Assembly (NCBI RefSeq): GCF_046244385.1
Contig: NZ_CP176366.1
Span: forward strand, 2,108,001 to 2,172,000
Reading direction: 5' to 3'
Source of the DNA: Methanospirillum stamsii
GTDB taxonomy: Archaea > Halobacteriota > Methanomicrobia > Methanomicrobiales > Methanospirillaceae
Length of the DNA stretch: 64,000 nucleotides
Under the pieces are notes generated by a model that was not told the origin of the DNA, made no database searches, and saw nothing but the letters and a program-made list of their open reading frames with translations. The first letter of the stretch is position 1. Each line of letters starts with the position of its first letter. Positions 1-9,758 of this stretch are shown here, one piece after another. The translations under genes and the position numbers were made by a program.

Positions 1-2
1 GG

Positions 3-389
3 ACCGTCCTCATCTGTATCGAAGAAGCTCAGCGTGTGCTCTCACAGCGGTCAGAAAAAACAGGAATCTTTCGTGAGATTGCAATGGAGGGAAGAAAATT
101 CGGGCTTGGTATCGGGGTTATCACCCAGCAACCAAAAAACATTGATCAACGGGTTTTAGCCCAGATGAATACCCTCTTTGTGATGGGGCTTGCAGACCGG
201 CAGGATAGGGAGATCATTGCATCATCGGCAAAACACGATCTCCGGGTTCTGGATACGGAAATTCAGACCCTTGACCGGGGTGATGTAATCATCTCAACGA
301 TTGGCATACCGTTCCCGGTCAGTTGCCATATTCATCATTTTGAAGCATATCTGGACAGGCTTTGGGAATCTGCTTCCGGATTTACCTGA
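3..389 (+). CDS. HerA-like ATPase, C-terminal part (cut by window edge)
   Basis: The reading frame is open from base 3, so the gene begins before the window. The visible part starts with a Walker B-like strand (VLICIEEAQR) followed by ITQQPKNIDQRVLAQMNT, the arrangement seen in HerA/FtsK-type hexameric ATPases that act as DNA translocases or helicases. The glutamate pair after the hydrophobic strand would be catalytic, and the QQP segment fits sensor I. A GTG at 36 could be taken as a start but the upstream codons clearly continue the domain, so 36 is not the true start. The stop overlaps the convergent transporter gene by 8 bases. Which HerA subfamily it is cannot be told without the N-terminal half. 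Confidence 0.75.
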   Translation, partial: TVLICIEEAQRVLSQRSEKTGIFREIAMEGRKFGLGIGVITQQPKNIDQRVLAQMNTLFVMGLADRQDREIIASSAKHDLRVLDTEIQTLDRGDVIISTIGIPFPVSCHIHHFEAYLDRLWESASGFT

Positions 390-1242
390 AAATCTCTTTC
401 TGAAATGCAACCCAGAGTAACAGTCCTGAAAAAACCAACCCTCCGACAAGGTTTCCTACGCTTGCAGGAATGAGATTATTCAGGAAAAAGGCACTCCAGC
501 TCAGGTTTGCTGCAAGCGGTCCCACCTGTGCAACCTGCATGAATGTCAGCGATGGAGCAGCCATAAGACCAGCCGGGATAAGGCAGGCATTGGTTATTGC
601 ATGTTCAAATCCTGTTGATACCATTGCCATCGCCGGAAACCAGATCCCGACAATTTTTCCAATCGCATCATCTGCACAGATACCAAGGAGCACCGCAAGG
701 TTCAGCAGCCATCCGGCAGCGATAGCCTTCAGGAAACATGACAAAATACCGAAAATCCCCGGATAACTGCAATGTTCTGCAGCAAATGTGACCATGGAGA
801 CTGCATACTGATTGGCAACAATTCCATCCGGTCCTGACTGAAGGAGAACTCCGGAGGTTACAAGATATGCGAATCCCAATGCACCGATAATATTTCCTGC
901 ATATGAGAGGATCCAAAGCCTGAAGACTGCCAGCCAACTGCATTTATATGAAAATGCTGCAAATGGGGCAAGCATTGCGTCACCGGTAAAAAGCTCTGCT
1001 CCGGTCAGGACGATGAGAATAAGTCCGAGAGGAAAAACTAGGCCCATGATGAACTGTTCCATACCCTTTCCAAGTGATGTGGCAACACCGGTTGACACAA
1101 TTATCATGAGGGCAGCACCCATTCCGATATAGGCTCCGGCCATTCCTCCCCGAAGAAGAATGTTCCATGCCGGCAGAGACATCCGGTACCTTCCTGATTC
1201 AGCACCTTTTGCGATGATTTCGTATGGTGATTGATAACTCAT
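382..1242 (-). CDS. fdhC: Formate/nitrite transporter (FNT/FdhC family)
   Basis: A 286-residue integral membrane protein of the normal FNT length. About six hydrophobic segments are visible, with the family's N-terminal SPYEIIAKGAESG and the glycine-rich first helix GGMAGAYIGMGAAL, and the central TGAELFTGD motif that lines the pore. FNT channels move formate, nitrite or hydrosulfide across the membrane; in a hydrogen/formate-using methanogen formate uptake is the likely role. No formate dehydrogenase gene lies beside it here, so the substrate is inferred. It is convergent with the HerA-like gene, overlapping by 8 bases, and its promoter should lie in the 68-base gap before the DUF2070 gene end. 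Confidence 0.85.
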   Translation of the reverse strand: MSYQSPYEIIAKGAESGRYRMSLPAWNILLRGGMAGAYIGMGAALMIIVSTGVATSLGKGMEQFIMGLVFPLGLILIVLTGAELFTGDAMLAPFAAFSYKCSWLAVFRLWILSYAGNIIGALGFAYLVTSGVLLQSGPDGIVANQYAVSMVTFAAEHCSYPGIFGILSCFLKAIAAGWLLNLAVLLGICADDAIGKIVGIWFPAMAMVSTGFEHAITNACLIPAGLMAAPSLTFMQVAQVGPLAANLSWSAFFLNNLIPASVGNLVGGLVFSGLLLWVAFQKEIFR

Positions 1243-1310
1243 GGAATCTTCCTGGATTATTATCCTGTGTGTTTTTGAATGAAGTCTTCTCTATTGCTTG
1301 TTTTTCTCTC

Positions 1311-3056
1311 TTAAGTAATTACCATGTATGCGATAACTGATAACACCACTGCGAGCAGCAGCATTCCGGCACTGATGGGAACTACATACACAAGAATGGT
1401 GTTGACGATACTCGCAAGCTGGGCAATTGAATCAGATCCGAAGATAACTACCCCATTGCAGGTCGCAGAACTACCGGCGGCTTTTGCATCAGAGCAGTCA
1501 AGAAGAGCCTTCTCAACCCCGTCAAGGACATGGATAATCAGTTCATCCGGAGAGATATTCTGTCCTACCGGGTTTTTCCCTGATATGGTATTTACCACAT
1601 GGGTATCTGAAGTCATGACTTCGGCTTCATCAACCAGGGTCAGTACTTCATCCCGAATTCGTTCCCGGACGCCCTGGGCCATGTTGTTCCCATCAATCAG
1701 GATATATGCGGTCTTCACTCCTCCGGCTTCTGTAACCAACACCTGAAGACCGATGTCACCAATCCCCTCTTCACGGGAATAGGGTAGAGGAAGGTGGGCA
1801 TACCCGGCTTTCAGGGGATAACGGAGGATCGTCTCCCATTGGTCCATCGCCTGGGATGCAGCGGTGAAGTATTCATGTGCAGTCCGGGTTCCTGGCAGGA
1901 TAACGTCAATTTCTTCCCCAAGGCAGTTATGTGCATCAACAAATCCAATATGGGGAGTAATTTTGTGACCTTCGCAGATGATGGCATGTCCGATTCCAAA
2001 ATCAATATCTTCTGTTTTGTCAGGAGACCGGGTGCTGACCATAAGGAGGGCGTCCCCAATCCGCTGGTACAGGAGTGAGACGGTTCCGAACTGGATCCTT
2101 CCCGGTTTTGATGCATCAGTATGCCACTCCAGCGAACTCTTGGTCTCATTTATGGCTGTAACGATCTTATCAATTTCAGATTCTGATACCAGGTTATAAT
2201 CATGAGTCGCACACCCATGAGCAACCATCATCTCTTCTTCAAATCTGCTCCGGAGAATTGACGGAAGGTTTCCCCCGCCTATCTCTCCCATCGGGCCGGG
2301 GTGAACATTCGGGATGGTAAAGATAACATCCTTTTTTCCGGCACGTGAAAAGAAGATGCTGACCTGTGGTACCCATGCCTGCTGGCCGATATCCCGGAAA
2401 AAGTCTTCCATTCCCTTGTCGCCATCTGTCAGGTGAGCGATAAAGGCGTTGAGAAACTTAAGACCCCTGATATGAAATGCCCGGTATAATGGCCGGTCAA
2501 TCAGCCAGATAAGGATGGTAAACCCGGTACCGAAAAAGACCATCAGCATAGGGGCCAGAACCGGGAACGTTCCAGGCAGGATAAGAGAGACCAACAGCCA
2601 TCCGGCAATACTCTGGATTGCTGCGGGAATTACCATCCTCGTGGTCCGGTAATCTGAAATGGAAACCAGTACCAGGAGCCTGACACCAAAAATAAACCCT
2701 AGCGAGATTGCATAACAGAGATCTACTAAATCCCGTAGTAATATCAGTCCGATAAGGGTAATAAGGCAGGAAAAAAGTGTACAGGTTGTTGCAAGGAGTG
2801 CTCCCCGGTTCCAGGTCATCTGACGGTTTTGAATGACTATCAGAGGCCTTGTAAGGAGAAATGCTAAGAAACCGGGAATAACAAAACCGAGTATACCAAA
2901 CCATTCATACGAAGGGTCAAGCCTCCTGGATAACAGTTCAATTAAAAGCCCGAGAATGAGCAGGATTACCAGTGACGCAGGCCAGCGGGGTGCGGTGAAG
3001 ATGTATTTTGACATCCGTTCCATCCGCACAGCACTACTACCTTGTGCTGAATCCAT
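1311..3056 (-). CDS. DUF2070 family membrane protein
   Basis: A 581-residue protein matching the archaeal DUF2070 family, which has no established function. About six transmembrane segments occupy residues 25-190, then a long soluble region with several histidine/aspartate-rich stretches (NVHPGPMGEIGGGN, GHAIICEGHK, DAHNCLG) that look like a metal or phosphate site, and one last hydrophobic helix at the C-terminus (VYVVPISAGMLLLAVVL). Conserved histidines in the soluble part suggest an enzyme tied to the membrane, but no reaction can be named. It is followed on the same strand by no close partner; upstream is the PfkB kinase gene 26 bases away, suggesting an operon with the kinase and DUF555 genes. 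Confidence 0.75.
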   Translation of the reverse strand: MDSAQGSSAVRMERMSKYIFTAPRWPASLVILLILGLLIELLSRRLDPSYEWFGILGFVIPGFLAFLLTRPLIVIQNRQMTWNRGALLATTCTLFSCLITLIGLILLRDLVDLCYAISLGFIFGVRLLVLVSISDYRTTRMVIPAAIQSIAGWLLVSLILPGTFPVLAPMLMVFFGTGFTILIWLIDRPLYRAFHIRGLKFLNAFIAHLTDGDKGMEDFFRDIGQQAWVPQVSIFFSRAGKKDVIFTIPNVHPGPMGEIGGGNLPSILRSRFEEEMMVAHGCATHDYNLVSESEIDKIVTAINETKSSLEWHTDASKPGRIQFGTVSLLYQRIGDALLMVSTRSPDKTEDIDFGIGHAIICEGHKITPHIGFVDAHNCLGEEIDVILPGTRTAHEYFTAASQAMDQWETILRYPLKAGYAHLPLPYSREEGIGDIGLQVLVTEAGGVKTAYILIDGNNMAQGVRERIRDEVLTLVDEAEVMTSDTHVVNTISGKNPVGQNISPDELIIHVLDGVEKALLDCSDAKAAGSSATCNGVVIFGSDSIAQLASIVNTILVYVVPISAGMLLLAVVLSVIAYMVIT

Positions 3057-3082
3057 GTCTGATTACCTGTAAATCAAGAATA

Positions 3083-3982
3083 TTATGCCCGGGACGGTCC
3101 ATGTGACGGAAACGTTCCGGTGGTATCTTCATATCTTTTCACTAAGGTGTTCCAGTCTGGAAGGCCAATCTGACACCCGCTGGTTTCAACCACAAAAGAT
3201 GCGGTGACCGTTCCAATCCTGCAGGAATCAGCGGCAGAATACCCGGCTGCATATGCCGTCAGGAATCCGGCCCGGAATGCATCCCCGGCACCGGTTGGAT
3301 CAACACACCGGACTTTGACTGCAGGGATGAATGTCTCTTTTCCATCTTCAAAGAGCACACACCCGTCACTGCTTTTGGTCTCAATTGCCATTGGAACACG
3401 GGAGATAAGTTCCTCCCTTGTTATTCCGAGGGTTTTGCACATCCCTGCATATTCGTGGTGATTTGCAACAAGCAGGTTAATATTTTCAAAAATTGCCTTC
3501 AGGTGCTCTGCAGTATACCGGTGTAGATCCTGTCCGGGATCAAAGGATGCAAAACCTGACTGTTTTGCAACCTGGACATTGAAATTTGGATCTGCGGTTG
3601 CCATATGGACGAACGGGAGTGAAGGGGCTTTTTCGCTCTGAAACAGGGTAGAAGCTCCCCACTCAAAGTAGGTCATCTGGTTCTTATCCGGGTCGGTGAA
3701 CATAAACGCCGTGGCAGTATGCTTGTTTGGTTCGAGGAAAAACTCCTGCCGGATATGAAGTTCTTTCATCCTCTTGTCATACTCACTTCCGGCAAAATCA
3801 CCTCCGACAGCACTGATGAGTGATACCTCTCCCCCAAGTAAGGCAATGCCAACTGCAATATTTGCAGCACCTCCCCCAAATGCGATAGTCCGGTCAAAGA
3901 TCGAAGCAGATGCATTGGGTGACGGGAGGTGAGAGACGTTGCAGATATGATCAACTGCAGTATGTCCGACGACCGAAATCAC
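3083..3982 (-). CDS. PfkB-family carbohydrate/nucleoside kinase
   Basis: A 299-residue kinase of the ribokinase/PfkB fold. The N-terminal family motif is FGGGAANIAVGIALLGG, and the C-terminal signature DPTGAGDAFRAGF carries the anion hole and catalytic aspartate. It transfers phosphate from ATP to a sugar or nucleoside in the cytoplasm; the substrate cannot be read from sequence. The start is a GTG that overlaps the stop of the DUF555 gene in a GTGA arrangement, which argues for translational coupling. The downstream DUF2070 gene follows 26 bases later. Confidence 0.85.
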   Translation of the reverse strand: MISVVGHTAVDHICNVSHLPSPNASASIFDRTIAFGGGAANIAVGIALLGGEVSLISAVGGDFAGSEYDKRMKELHIRQEFFLEPNKHTATAFMFTDPDKNQMTYFEWGASTLFQSEKAPSLPFVHMATADPNFNVQVAKQSGFASFDPGQDLHRYTAEHLKAIFENINLLVANHHEYAGMCKTLGITREELISRVPMAIETKSSDGCVLFEDGKETFIPAVKVRCVDPTGAGDAFRAGFLTAYAAGYSAADSCRIGTVTASFVVETSGCQIGLPDWNTLVKRYEDTTGTFPSHGPSRA

Positions 3983-4317
3983 AACTCTTCGACCTCGACA
4001 ATCTCAAGAGGGACATCACGAAGAGCCTTTCCGATGGTAGAAAGTGCAATCCGCCGTGCATGCTCTTCAGAATCAGCTTTGTATACTTTCATCTCCATCT
4101 TCATGCCGACAAGAGCGGTCCTTGCGACAATGAGGGTGGAGGGAAGTTCTTCTTCGCAAAACGGACAGGAAAGAATCCCTGCCTCAACCTCAACATATTT
4201 TGCGGTAGGATTGAGCCGCTTTCCTGCTTCACTAATGGCTATACTTATTGCATCGTCAACTGAGTCAGCGTCCCGGATAATCCAGGCTGACTCAAGAACT
4301 ACCAGATAATCAGGCAT
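3979..4317 (-). CDS. DUF555 (UPF0212) family protein
   Basis: A 112-residue archaeal protein resembling the DUF555/UPF0212 family. It begins MPDYLVVLESAWIIRDADSV and has a CPFCEEELP motif near residue 52 that could bind zinc with other ligands. Function is unknown. It overlaps the PfkB gene by 4 bases and lies 21 bases after the nitroreductase gene, so the three probably share a transcript. Length and motif are normal for the family. Confidence 0.75.
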   Translation of the reverse strand: MPDYLVVLESAWIIRDADSVDDAISIAISEAGKRLNPTAKYVEVEAGILSCPFCEEELPSTLIVARTALVGMKMEMKVYKADSEEHARRIALSTIGKALRDVPLEIVEVEEL

Positions 4318-4338
4318 ATTTTTTATTTCCTTCTCGGG

Positions 4339-4866
4339 TTACCAGTACCCGTTATGTATGTGTTCGGCAGGATCCATTCTTTGGGGACTTGGGACCATCT
4401 CTTTTGTGAATCCGGCGGTAAGGAGCGTCACCGGTCTGACATGTCCGGGGATATCCAGTATTTCCCTGACCATTTCATCATCAAATGCCCCGGTCCAGCA
4501 TGACCCAAGGCCGGAGGCATGGATGCCCATCATCAGGTAGGTTCCTGCAATAGAAGCATCCTGCATGGCATAGAGGATTCCCCGCTCGCTGTACCGTGAC
4601 ATAGCCCGGACATAATTAGCACAGATAACAAAAATTACCGGTGCTGCAAGGATATGTTCCTGCTGAAATGCTGCATCAGCAAGCAGTTCCCGAGTCCCTT
4701 CGTCGGTTACGACGATGACATCCCATGATTCAAGGTTTCCGGCTGAAGGAGCACTGCGGGTAATACGCAGGATATCTTCTATAGTCTCTTCAGGTACCGG
4801 ATCAGGAAGGTAATGTCGTATTGATGTTCTTCCGGCCAAAAAACGAGAGAGTTCAGATAAATTCAT
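4339..4866 (-). CDS. Nitroreductase family flavoprotein
   Basis: A 175-residue protein with the nitroreductase fold. The FMN phosphate-binding segment RTSIRHYLPDPVP lies near residue 14, followed by RSAPSAGNLESWDV, typical of the family, and the C-terminal SCWTGAFDDE region. Such proteins bind FMN as dimers and reduce a range of electron acceptors with NAD(P)H or F420-type donors; the physiological substrate is not known. It is probably the first gene of the minus-strand run ending at DUF2070, since 583 bases of AT-rich DNA precede it. Confidence 0.8.
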   Translation of the reverse strand: MNLSELSRFLAGRTSIRHYLPDPVPEETIEDILRITRSAPSAGNLESWDVIVVTDEGTRELLADAAFQQEHILAAPVIFVICANYVRAMSRYSERGILYAMQDASIAGTYLMMGIHASGLGSCWTGAFDDEMVREILDIPGHVRPVTLLTAGFTKEMVPSPQRMDPAEHIHNGYW

Positions 4867-5449
4867 GTTCTCACCTGTACATCATTAAGATTATTGTCTA
4901 ATTTTTGGCTTATTTGATATAAAGATCTCATCTTGTCTTTTTTTCTCTCCTTTTTCCTAGATGTTGGATAGTAAAAAGTAACATAATAATTGTTTTTGTA
5001 AAAGTCAAAACCTGACCCTTAATCTTGATGACCAGATTGATAAATAAAAGGGATGCTGAACTAGTTAAAACCTACATCATTGGATCAATTGATAATGATG
5101 AGGTGATATAATAATATCTTTTATTGGTATTGAGTTATTCATTCATTCTCATATTGGTGTGATTCTACTATATGGTGATTATAAGCGATTTTGATATAAA
5201 ATGTAAATAACAGTATTTAATTACCCAATTCGAAGGTTTTTTCTCATGGATGTCGCATTGATATTTCAAAAAAGTCAAAACTTCACGATTTCAGATAAAT
5301 TTTCCCTCTTCTGAAAATTATCGCACCTTTGGAAAAAAACGAGAAAAGCCTTAAAACTGATGCTGATAATTGACTCACCTCTCATATTTCATAAAACACA
5401 TAATAATCAAGCAAAAACAAATATTGATATATAAATCACGTAAATTTTT
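4867..5449. other. AT-rich intergenic region, left edge of the accessory island
   Basis: No credible gene, RNA or mobile element was seen in these 583 bases. The nonamer agtcaaaac occurs twice, near 5004 and 5274, without flanking similarity. The part nearest 4866 should carry the promoter of the nitroreductase operon. Base composition drops sharply here compared with the genes to the left. Confidence 0.5.
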
Positions 5450-6772
5450 TTAATAGTATTTTATTTTATTTTTGGAATAATTGAAAAACCCCCCAACTAT
5501 TATTAAAGCTGCACCTATTAATTCAGTGTAAAGCCCATAAGAAAAACTAATTAAATTCGATAAATTACCCTTAACACCAAATCCTGACAACTGCTGATTT
5601 CCGATATTAAGTGCTGATGTTATATTAAATACTAAATATATAGTAATGAATAAAACTAACACGCCAATGGCTAGATACAAATAGGGATAGTTTTTATCAT
5701 ATTTAAGGATAAATATTGAAAATAGTCCCATAATTAATATTAAATATAGGAGGAATGTAAGTGTGCCTTGATCGAAAAGACTAGTTGAAATATAATTATT
5801 TTGAGCTTGAAGATCCATGCCCATCATTTCACTCATATATGCACCTATCGAAGCATTCACAGTAATGAAGGGCAAAAATATAGAAATTAAGCAAATTATA
5901 CCTCCTAATAGTATTAATATAAGGTTATTATCCAACTCAGCACCTAAACAATGACAGTCGATATTCTTTCCTCTTCGTCTTAAATCAGTAGTGATTTCGC
6001 CCATAAATTCTGGAATTTTACTAGTGAGATATTTCTTTGCCTTACTCCCACAAACTGGGCAGAACTCTGCGTTATCCGGAAGTGTTTTTCCACAGTTATA
6101 GCATTTTTGTATTTGAGGATTACTTTGCCTTATTCCAGAAGTTGAAACACCTGTGTTACTAAACCTTTGTGTATGAGTTCCACAAGCTGGACAGAAATCT
6201 GCATTTTCCGGAAGTGTTTTACCACAATTATAGCACTTTTGTATTTGAGGATTACTTTGCCGTATTCCAGAAGTTGGAACACCTGTGTCACTTTTCTTTT
6301 GTGTATGAGTTCCACAAGCCGGGCAGAATTCTGCGTTATCCGGAAGTTTTTTTCCACAATTATTGCATTTTTGTATTTGAGTCTGGCTTTGCTCTATTAC
6401 CGGTGGAGTGACTGTTTTTCTGAGTTGATTGGACTGGTTATCTTGTTGATATGAAGATGATGGCATTTTTAGACCGAAAGCATCCAGCCATACCTGTATC
6501 ACCCATTCAGCAAATGGTGAGTCGATTTGATATTTACTACATAATTCCTGAATAATTTGTGGAAATAGATCTTGAATATTATCCTTTTGCGCAAACAATC
6601 TTTGTGGGATTTTTTCTTGAATCGAGAGTTCTAAAAGATGTGCTTCTCGTGGATTATTGGTCAGCCCCTCTTTTAACAGGGAGATATACATTCGTGAATT
6701 TGAATCATTCGGTAGCCCAAATTGATTGATAAAATCCTTCAATGTAGCATTTAATTCAGAAAGATTAATCAT
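5450..6772 (-). CDS. YGPP-domain protein with three zinc ribbons and four TM helices
   Basis: A 440-residue protein with three parts. Residues 1-105 form the N-terminal helical domain shared by the island (here FGLPNDSNSRMY, REAHLLELSI, AEWVIQVWLDAFG). Residues 130-250 hold three zinc ribbons, each CxNCGKxLPxNAxFCPxCG, in a DNA repeat of about 132 bases. Residues 280-440 carry four hydrophobic segments ending in a short basic tail. The likely layout puts the N-terminal domain and ribbons in the cytoplasm. No enzymatic motif is present, so a binding or adaptor role is inferred. It is divergent from the 823-residue YGPP-PKD gene across 449 bases. The ribbon copies differ by only a few residues, which suggests recent internal amplification. 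Confidence 0.65.
   Translation of the reverse strand: MINLSELNATLKDFINQFGLPNDSNSRMYISLLKEGLTNNPREAHLLELSIQEKIPQRLFAQKDNIQDLFPQIIQELCSKYQIDSPFAEWVIQVWLDAFGLKMPSSSYQQDNQSNQLRKTVTPPVIEQSQTQIQKCNNCGKKLPDNAEFCPACGTHTQKKSDTGVPTSGIRQSNPQIQKCYNCGKTLPENADFCPACGTHTQRFSNTGVSTSGIRQSNPQIQKCYNCGKTLPDNAEFCPVCGSKAKKYLTSKIPEFMGEITTDLRRRGKNIDCHCLGAELDNNLILILLGGIICLISIFLPFITVNASIGAYMSEMMGMDLQAQNNYISTSLFDQGTLTFLLYLILIMGLFSIFILKYDKNYPYLYLAIGVLVLFITIYLVFNITSALNIGNQQLSGFGVKGNLSNLISFSYGLYTELIGAALIIVGGFFNYSKNKIKYY
6038..6390 (-). repeat. Three ~132-bp intragenic repeats encoding zinc ribbons
   Basis: Three consecutive DNA copies of about 132 bases encode the three CxNCGK...FCPxCG ribbons of the 440-residue protein. 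The spacer between ribbons (serine/glutamine/isoleucine-rich) is repeated together with the ribbon, so the unit was duplicated as a block. Confidence 0.75.
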
Positions 6773-7221
6773 AACAATTTTTACTTCGCTTTATTTGTAT
6801 ATATTCAAATCGAATCATATCTTATAGCATTTCTGATTTTTTTATTCAATTTATCCTTTTATCAACATAAAAAATGTGCTTGAATTTAAAAATAGAGTGA
6901 TAAAAATTCTTTTTTTGTATAATGTTCCTGTAATTCTTTTCCGTGGATCTACCTATTAAATATTTCTAAAAAAAGTCTTTTTTTCTTGCAATCTTTGTCA
7001 GATTTGTAGTATGTTCGAATTTAGGCAATTGTAATGATGAAAGTTCTTTCTTTCAACAAAATGAATAATCTAATTTTTTTTTCTGATTTAGGTAAATTTT
7101 TCCAAAAAATGATTGTTGGTGAAACCATTTCTTTACTTATAATTATCTGGCCCTAATTAATAGGACAAATAACAGAGCTCTTATATATGAAAATACATAT
7201 CGTCAATAATAAAGGAATAGA
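6773..7221. promoter_or_regulatory. Divergent intergenic region with likely promoters
   Basis: This 449-base AT-rich gap separates two divergent YGPP-domain genes. A TATA-like stretch (cttatatatg, about 7179-7188) lies some 35 bases before the ATG at 7222 and would serve the plus-strand gene. The minus-strand gene should use a promoter near 6790-6840, where several TA-rich stretches occur but none stands out. No RNA gene or repeat was seen. Confidence 0.45.
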
Positions 7222-9693
7222 ATGGATCCATCAATTCAGAGCATAGAGATTTTAAGGAATATTGTTACCCAATATGGTCCTCCAAAAGAATCAACTTTGA
7301 GGATGTACAAGGGTTTGATGCAGGATTTTCTTGTTGATTATGTCCGAGAATTAAATTTGCTCAAAATATCTTTAGAACAGGGACTTGTTTTCAGACTTAT
7401 AAATGAAAATGAGAAAATCCCATTTGAGATTCTCTTACAGCAAATGGTGATGTTTCTTCATACAAATTTTGGATTAGATAAAAATGCAGCAAAGTGGGCG
7501 ATAGAAGCCTGGTCTGAAGCTCTTGGAATTCATCTGATTTATACGTGCATTGCAGATTTTTCTTTTTCTCCTGCCCTGGGAATGGTTCCGCATACGGTTC
7601 AGTTTACTAATAATAGTAAAGGTGACATTTCACGATTTGAATGGGACTTTGGTGATGGTGAAACATCAAGTGAAAAAGATCCAGTCCATGTGTTTCGCAA
7701 ACCCGGTTTTTTTTCAGTTACTCTCCGTGCTTATCATAATTCGTATGTGTCTGAGAAAGTATCAGATCAAACGGTCAACGTTGATTATCCTGAATTACTA
7801 GCAGCGATCACCAGTTCATCCTTTGAGGGAGAAATACCTCTGTCAATATCTTTTTTCAGCAGTTGCCTGGGTCTTGTTACGTCATATGACTGGGATTTTG
7901 GTGATGGTGAGAATTCATCAGATCCAAATCCTGTACATGTCTACCAGAATCCTGGAATATATCAGGTATCATTGAGAGTGAGTGATGGGAATTCAAATTA
8001 TAAGGCTGAATTATTAAACCCTATCCAGGTTAATCCCCAGAAACTTTATGCAGATTTTTCTTTCTTATCAATTGATAAAAAAAAGCCTTTTTCCTTTCAA
8101 TTTACTAATAAATCAAAGGGGAATTATGATAAGACATCGTGGGATTTTGGTGATGGCTCTGTTTCAGAAAATATCAATGATGTTCATGAATATGAAACAC
8201 CCGGTAAATATCAGGTGACATTGAAAATTTGCGATGGAAAGACAGGAAGTAGTGAATCAGTTATAAAAGAGGTTTCAACGATATCTATTCCTTTGAATGC
8301 AGATTTTACCCATGATAAATCAGAAGGACAAACACCATTATCCATCTCTTTTACGAACAATTCCACAGGGTTCATCACCTCGTATGCATGGGATTTTGGT
8401 GATGGTTCTACCTCTTCAGAAAAAAACCCTACTCATATTTATGAAAACCCTGGAAAGTACTCAGTTGTTCTCATCATTTCAGATGGAAAAGATTTTTCAA
8501 AAAGTATAAAAAAATCCGCCATTGAAGTTAGTCCCCCTGGTTTTTCAGCAGATTTTTCCTGTGAGTATTCGTCGAAGTATGCCCCAATTATTGCTTCCTT
8601 CGCCCCACAGTACTCAAATCCGAAGGCAACTTATCATTGGAAATTTGGTGATGGAGAGGATTCTTTTGACCAGAATCCTACTCATGAATATAAAAAACCA
8701 GGGAATTACTCAGTAACTTTAGTGATATCGCAAGCTGGGATCATAAAAGAAAAAAAACAGATCAGTCTCATAAAAGTCCCTTTAGTTCTTTCACCACAAA
8801 ATAGGAATCATGTTGAACTAAAAAAATCCGATTCTGAAAAACCAGTAAAACGATCTTTTCAGGATAATGGACATACTCAGCAGACTGATAATACTAATAT
8901 CTCAGTAATAATTGGAATGGTTTTATGCGTATTATTTATCGGTGGCGTAATATCAATGGGTTTTTATTTTCCTGGTTCATCATCCGGAGCTGTTGTTACC
9001 AAACCAGTGCAGACAGGTCTGACCAAGGTTACACCTTCCCCTCAGACCGTAGAACAAAATGTTGTTACAAAACCAATGTCGACAGGATTGAACAAGGTTT
9101 CACCTTCTCAGACAGTAGAACAAAAAAATCAAGATTCATCTGAAAGCAAGGAATTGATAAATTCGAATAAAAAATTAACAGATGGTCAATTAATTCATGA
9201 ATATCTTAAGGAATTAGCACCTTTAATTATAACATGGGAAAAAGATATAGAAAGTGTAAATGGTATTAGAAATGCAAGTTATTCTCAATTATATCAAGAT
9301 TCATTAGTACTAGAGACCGAGATCCAGAAACAACAAGTGAATTTCCCTCATGGTGAGAAAAGGAATTTACATTCTTATTATTATGCTCAATATTTACAGA
9401 TGATTAATGGACTTGTTACAAAGATGAAAAGTACAATCACCATGATCAATGATCAAAAAAATTCAGACTATGAAAAAGCAAAAACGTTTAGAATGCTTCA
9501 GATTGATTTTCATCCATCTCAGCAAAAACTTAAAGAGATGTTTGATTCATGTCGTTTCAATGATGAAGATTGTGGAATTAATGACCCTCTCATTTCTGAA
9601 CTTAAGGAGTTGGATTACAGTCAGAATTCAGCAAAAGGTAGTGCAAATTATGATAGCGACAGTTCTAGCAATTCTGATTCGGATACATTCTAA
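7222..9693 (+). CDS. YGPP-domain protein with five PKD domains and a TM anchor
   Basis: An 823-residue protein. Residues 1-107 are the shared N-terminal domain (YGPPKES, RELNLLKIS, AAKWAIEAWSEALG). Five PKD immunoglobulin-like domains follow, each with a W(D/K)FGDG turn, between about residues 112 and 530. A hydrophobic helix at about 561-583 is followed by a twice-repeated VVTKPxxTGL...TVEQ segment and a helical, charged C-terminal domain with an acidic Ser/Asp tail. No signal peptide precedes the YGPP domain, so the PKD array may be cytoplasmic and the C-terminal part outside, or the reverse; topology is open. PKD domains usually mediate protein or carbohydrate contacts. It shares architecture with the interrupted gene at 17.7-21.7 kb and the 428-residue gene at 24.1 kb. 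Confidence 0.7.
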   Translation: MDPSIQSIEILRNIVTQYGPPKESTLRMYKGLMQDFLVDYVRELNLLKISLEQGLVFRLINENEKIPFEILLQQMVMFLHTNFGLDKNAAKWAIEAWSEALGIHLIYTCIADFSFSPALGMVPHTVQFTNNSKGDISRFEWDFGDGETSSEKDPVHVFRKPGFFSVTLRAYHNSYVSEKVSDQTVNVDYPELLAAITSSSFEGEIPLSISFFSSCLGLVTSYDWDFGDGENSSDPNPVHVYQNPGIYQVSLRVSDGNSNYKAELLNPIQVNPQKLYADFSFLSIDKKKPFSFQFTNKSKGNYDKTSWDFGDGSVSENINDVHEYETPGKYQVTLKICDGKTGSSESVIKEVSTISIPLNADFTHDKSEGQTPLSISFTNNSTGFITSYAWDFGDGSTSSEKNPTHIYENPGKYSVVLIISDGKDFSKSIKKSAIEVSPPGFSADFSCEYSSKYAPIIASFAPQYSNPKATYHWKFGDGEDSFDQNPTHEYKKPGNYSVTLVISQAGIIKEKKQISLIKVPLVLSPQNRNHVELKKSDSEKPVKRSFQDNGHTQQTDNTNISVIIGMVLCVLFIGGVISMGFYFPGSSSGAVVTKPVQTGLTKVTPSPQTVEQNVVTKPMSTGLNKVSPSQTVEQKNQDSSESKELINSNKKLTDGQLIHEYLKELAPLIITWEKDIESVNGIRNASYSQLYQDSLVLETEIQKQQVNFPHGEKRNLHSYYYAQYLQMINGLVTKMKSTITMINDQKNSDYEKAKTFRMLQIDFHPSQQKLKEMFDSCRFNDEDCGINDPLISELKELDYSQNSAKGSANYDSDSSSNSDSDTF
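8995..9123 (+). repeat. Two ~66-bp intragenic direct repeats
   Basis: Just after the membrane helix of the 823-residue protein the segment VVTKPxxTGLxKVxPSxxTVEQ is encoded twice in succession. The copies differ at a few bases, consistent with a local duplication in a linker. Confidence 0.6.
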
Positions 9694-9758
9694 CGAAAAT
9701 CATATTTTTTCTTTCTATGGAAGAGATTAACACTTACCCGTAAAAATGGAGAATAAAG

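Noticed and set aside
4867..5449. Possible small RNA or tRNA in the long gap
   Set aside because: No cloverleaf, T-loop-like motif or stable GC stem was seen.
6038..6390. Regular repeats resembling a CRISPR array
   Set aside because: Units are in-frame zinc ribbons and there is no conserved repeat with unrelated spacers.
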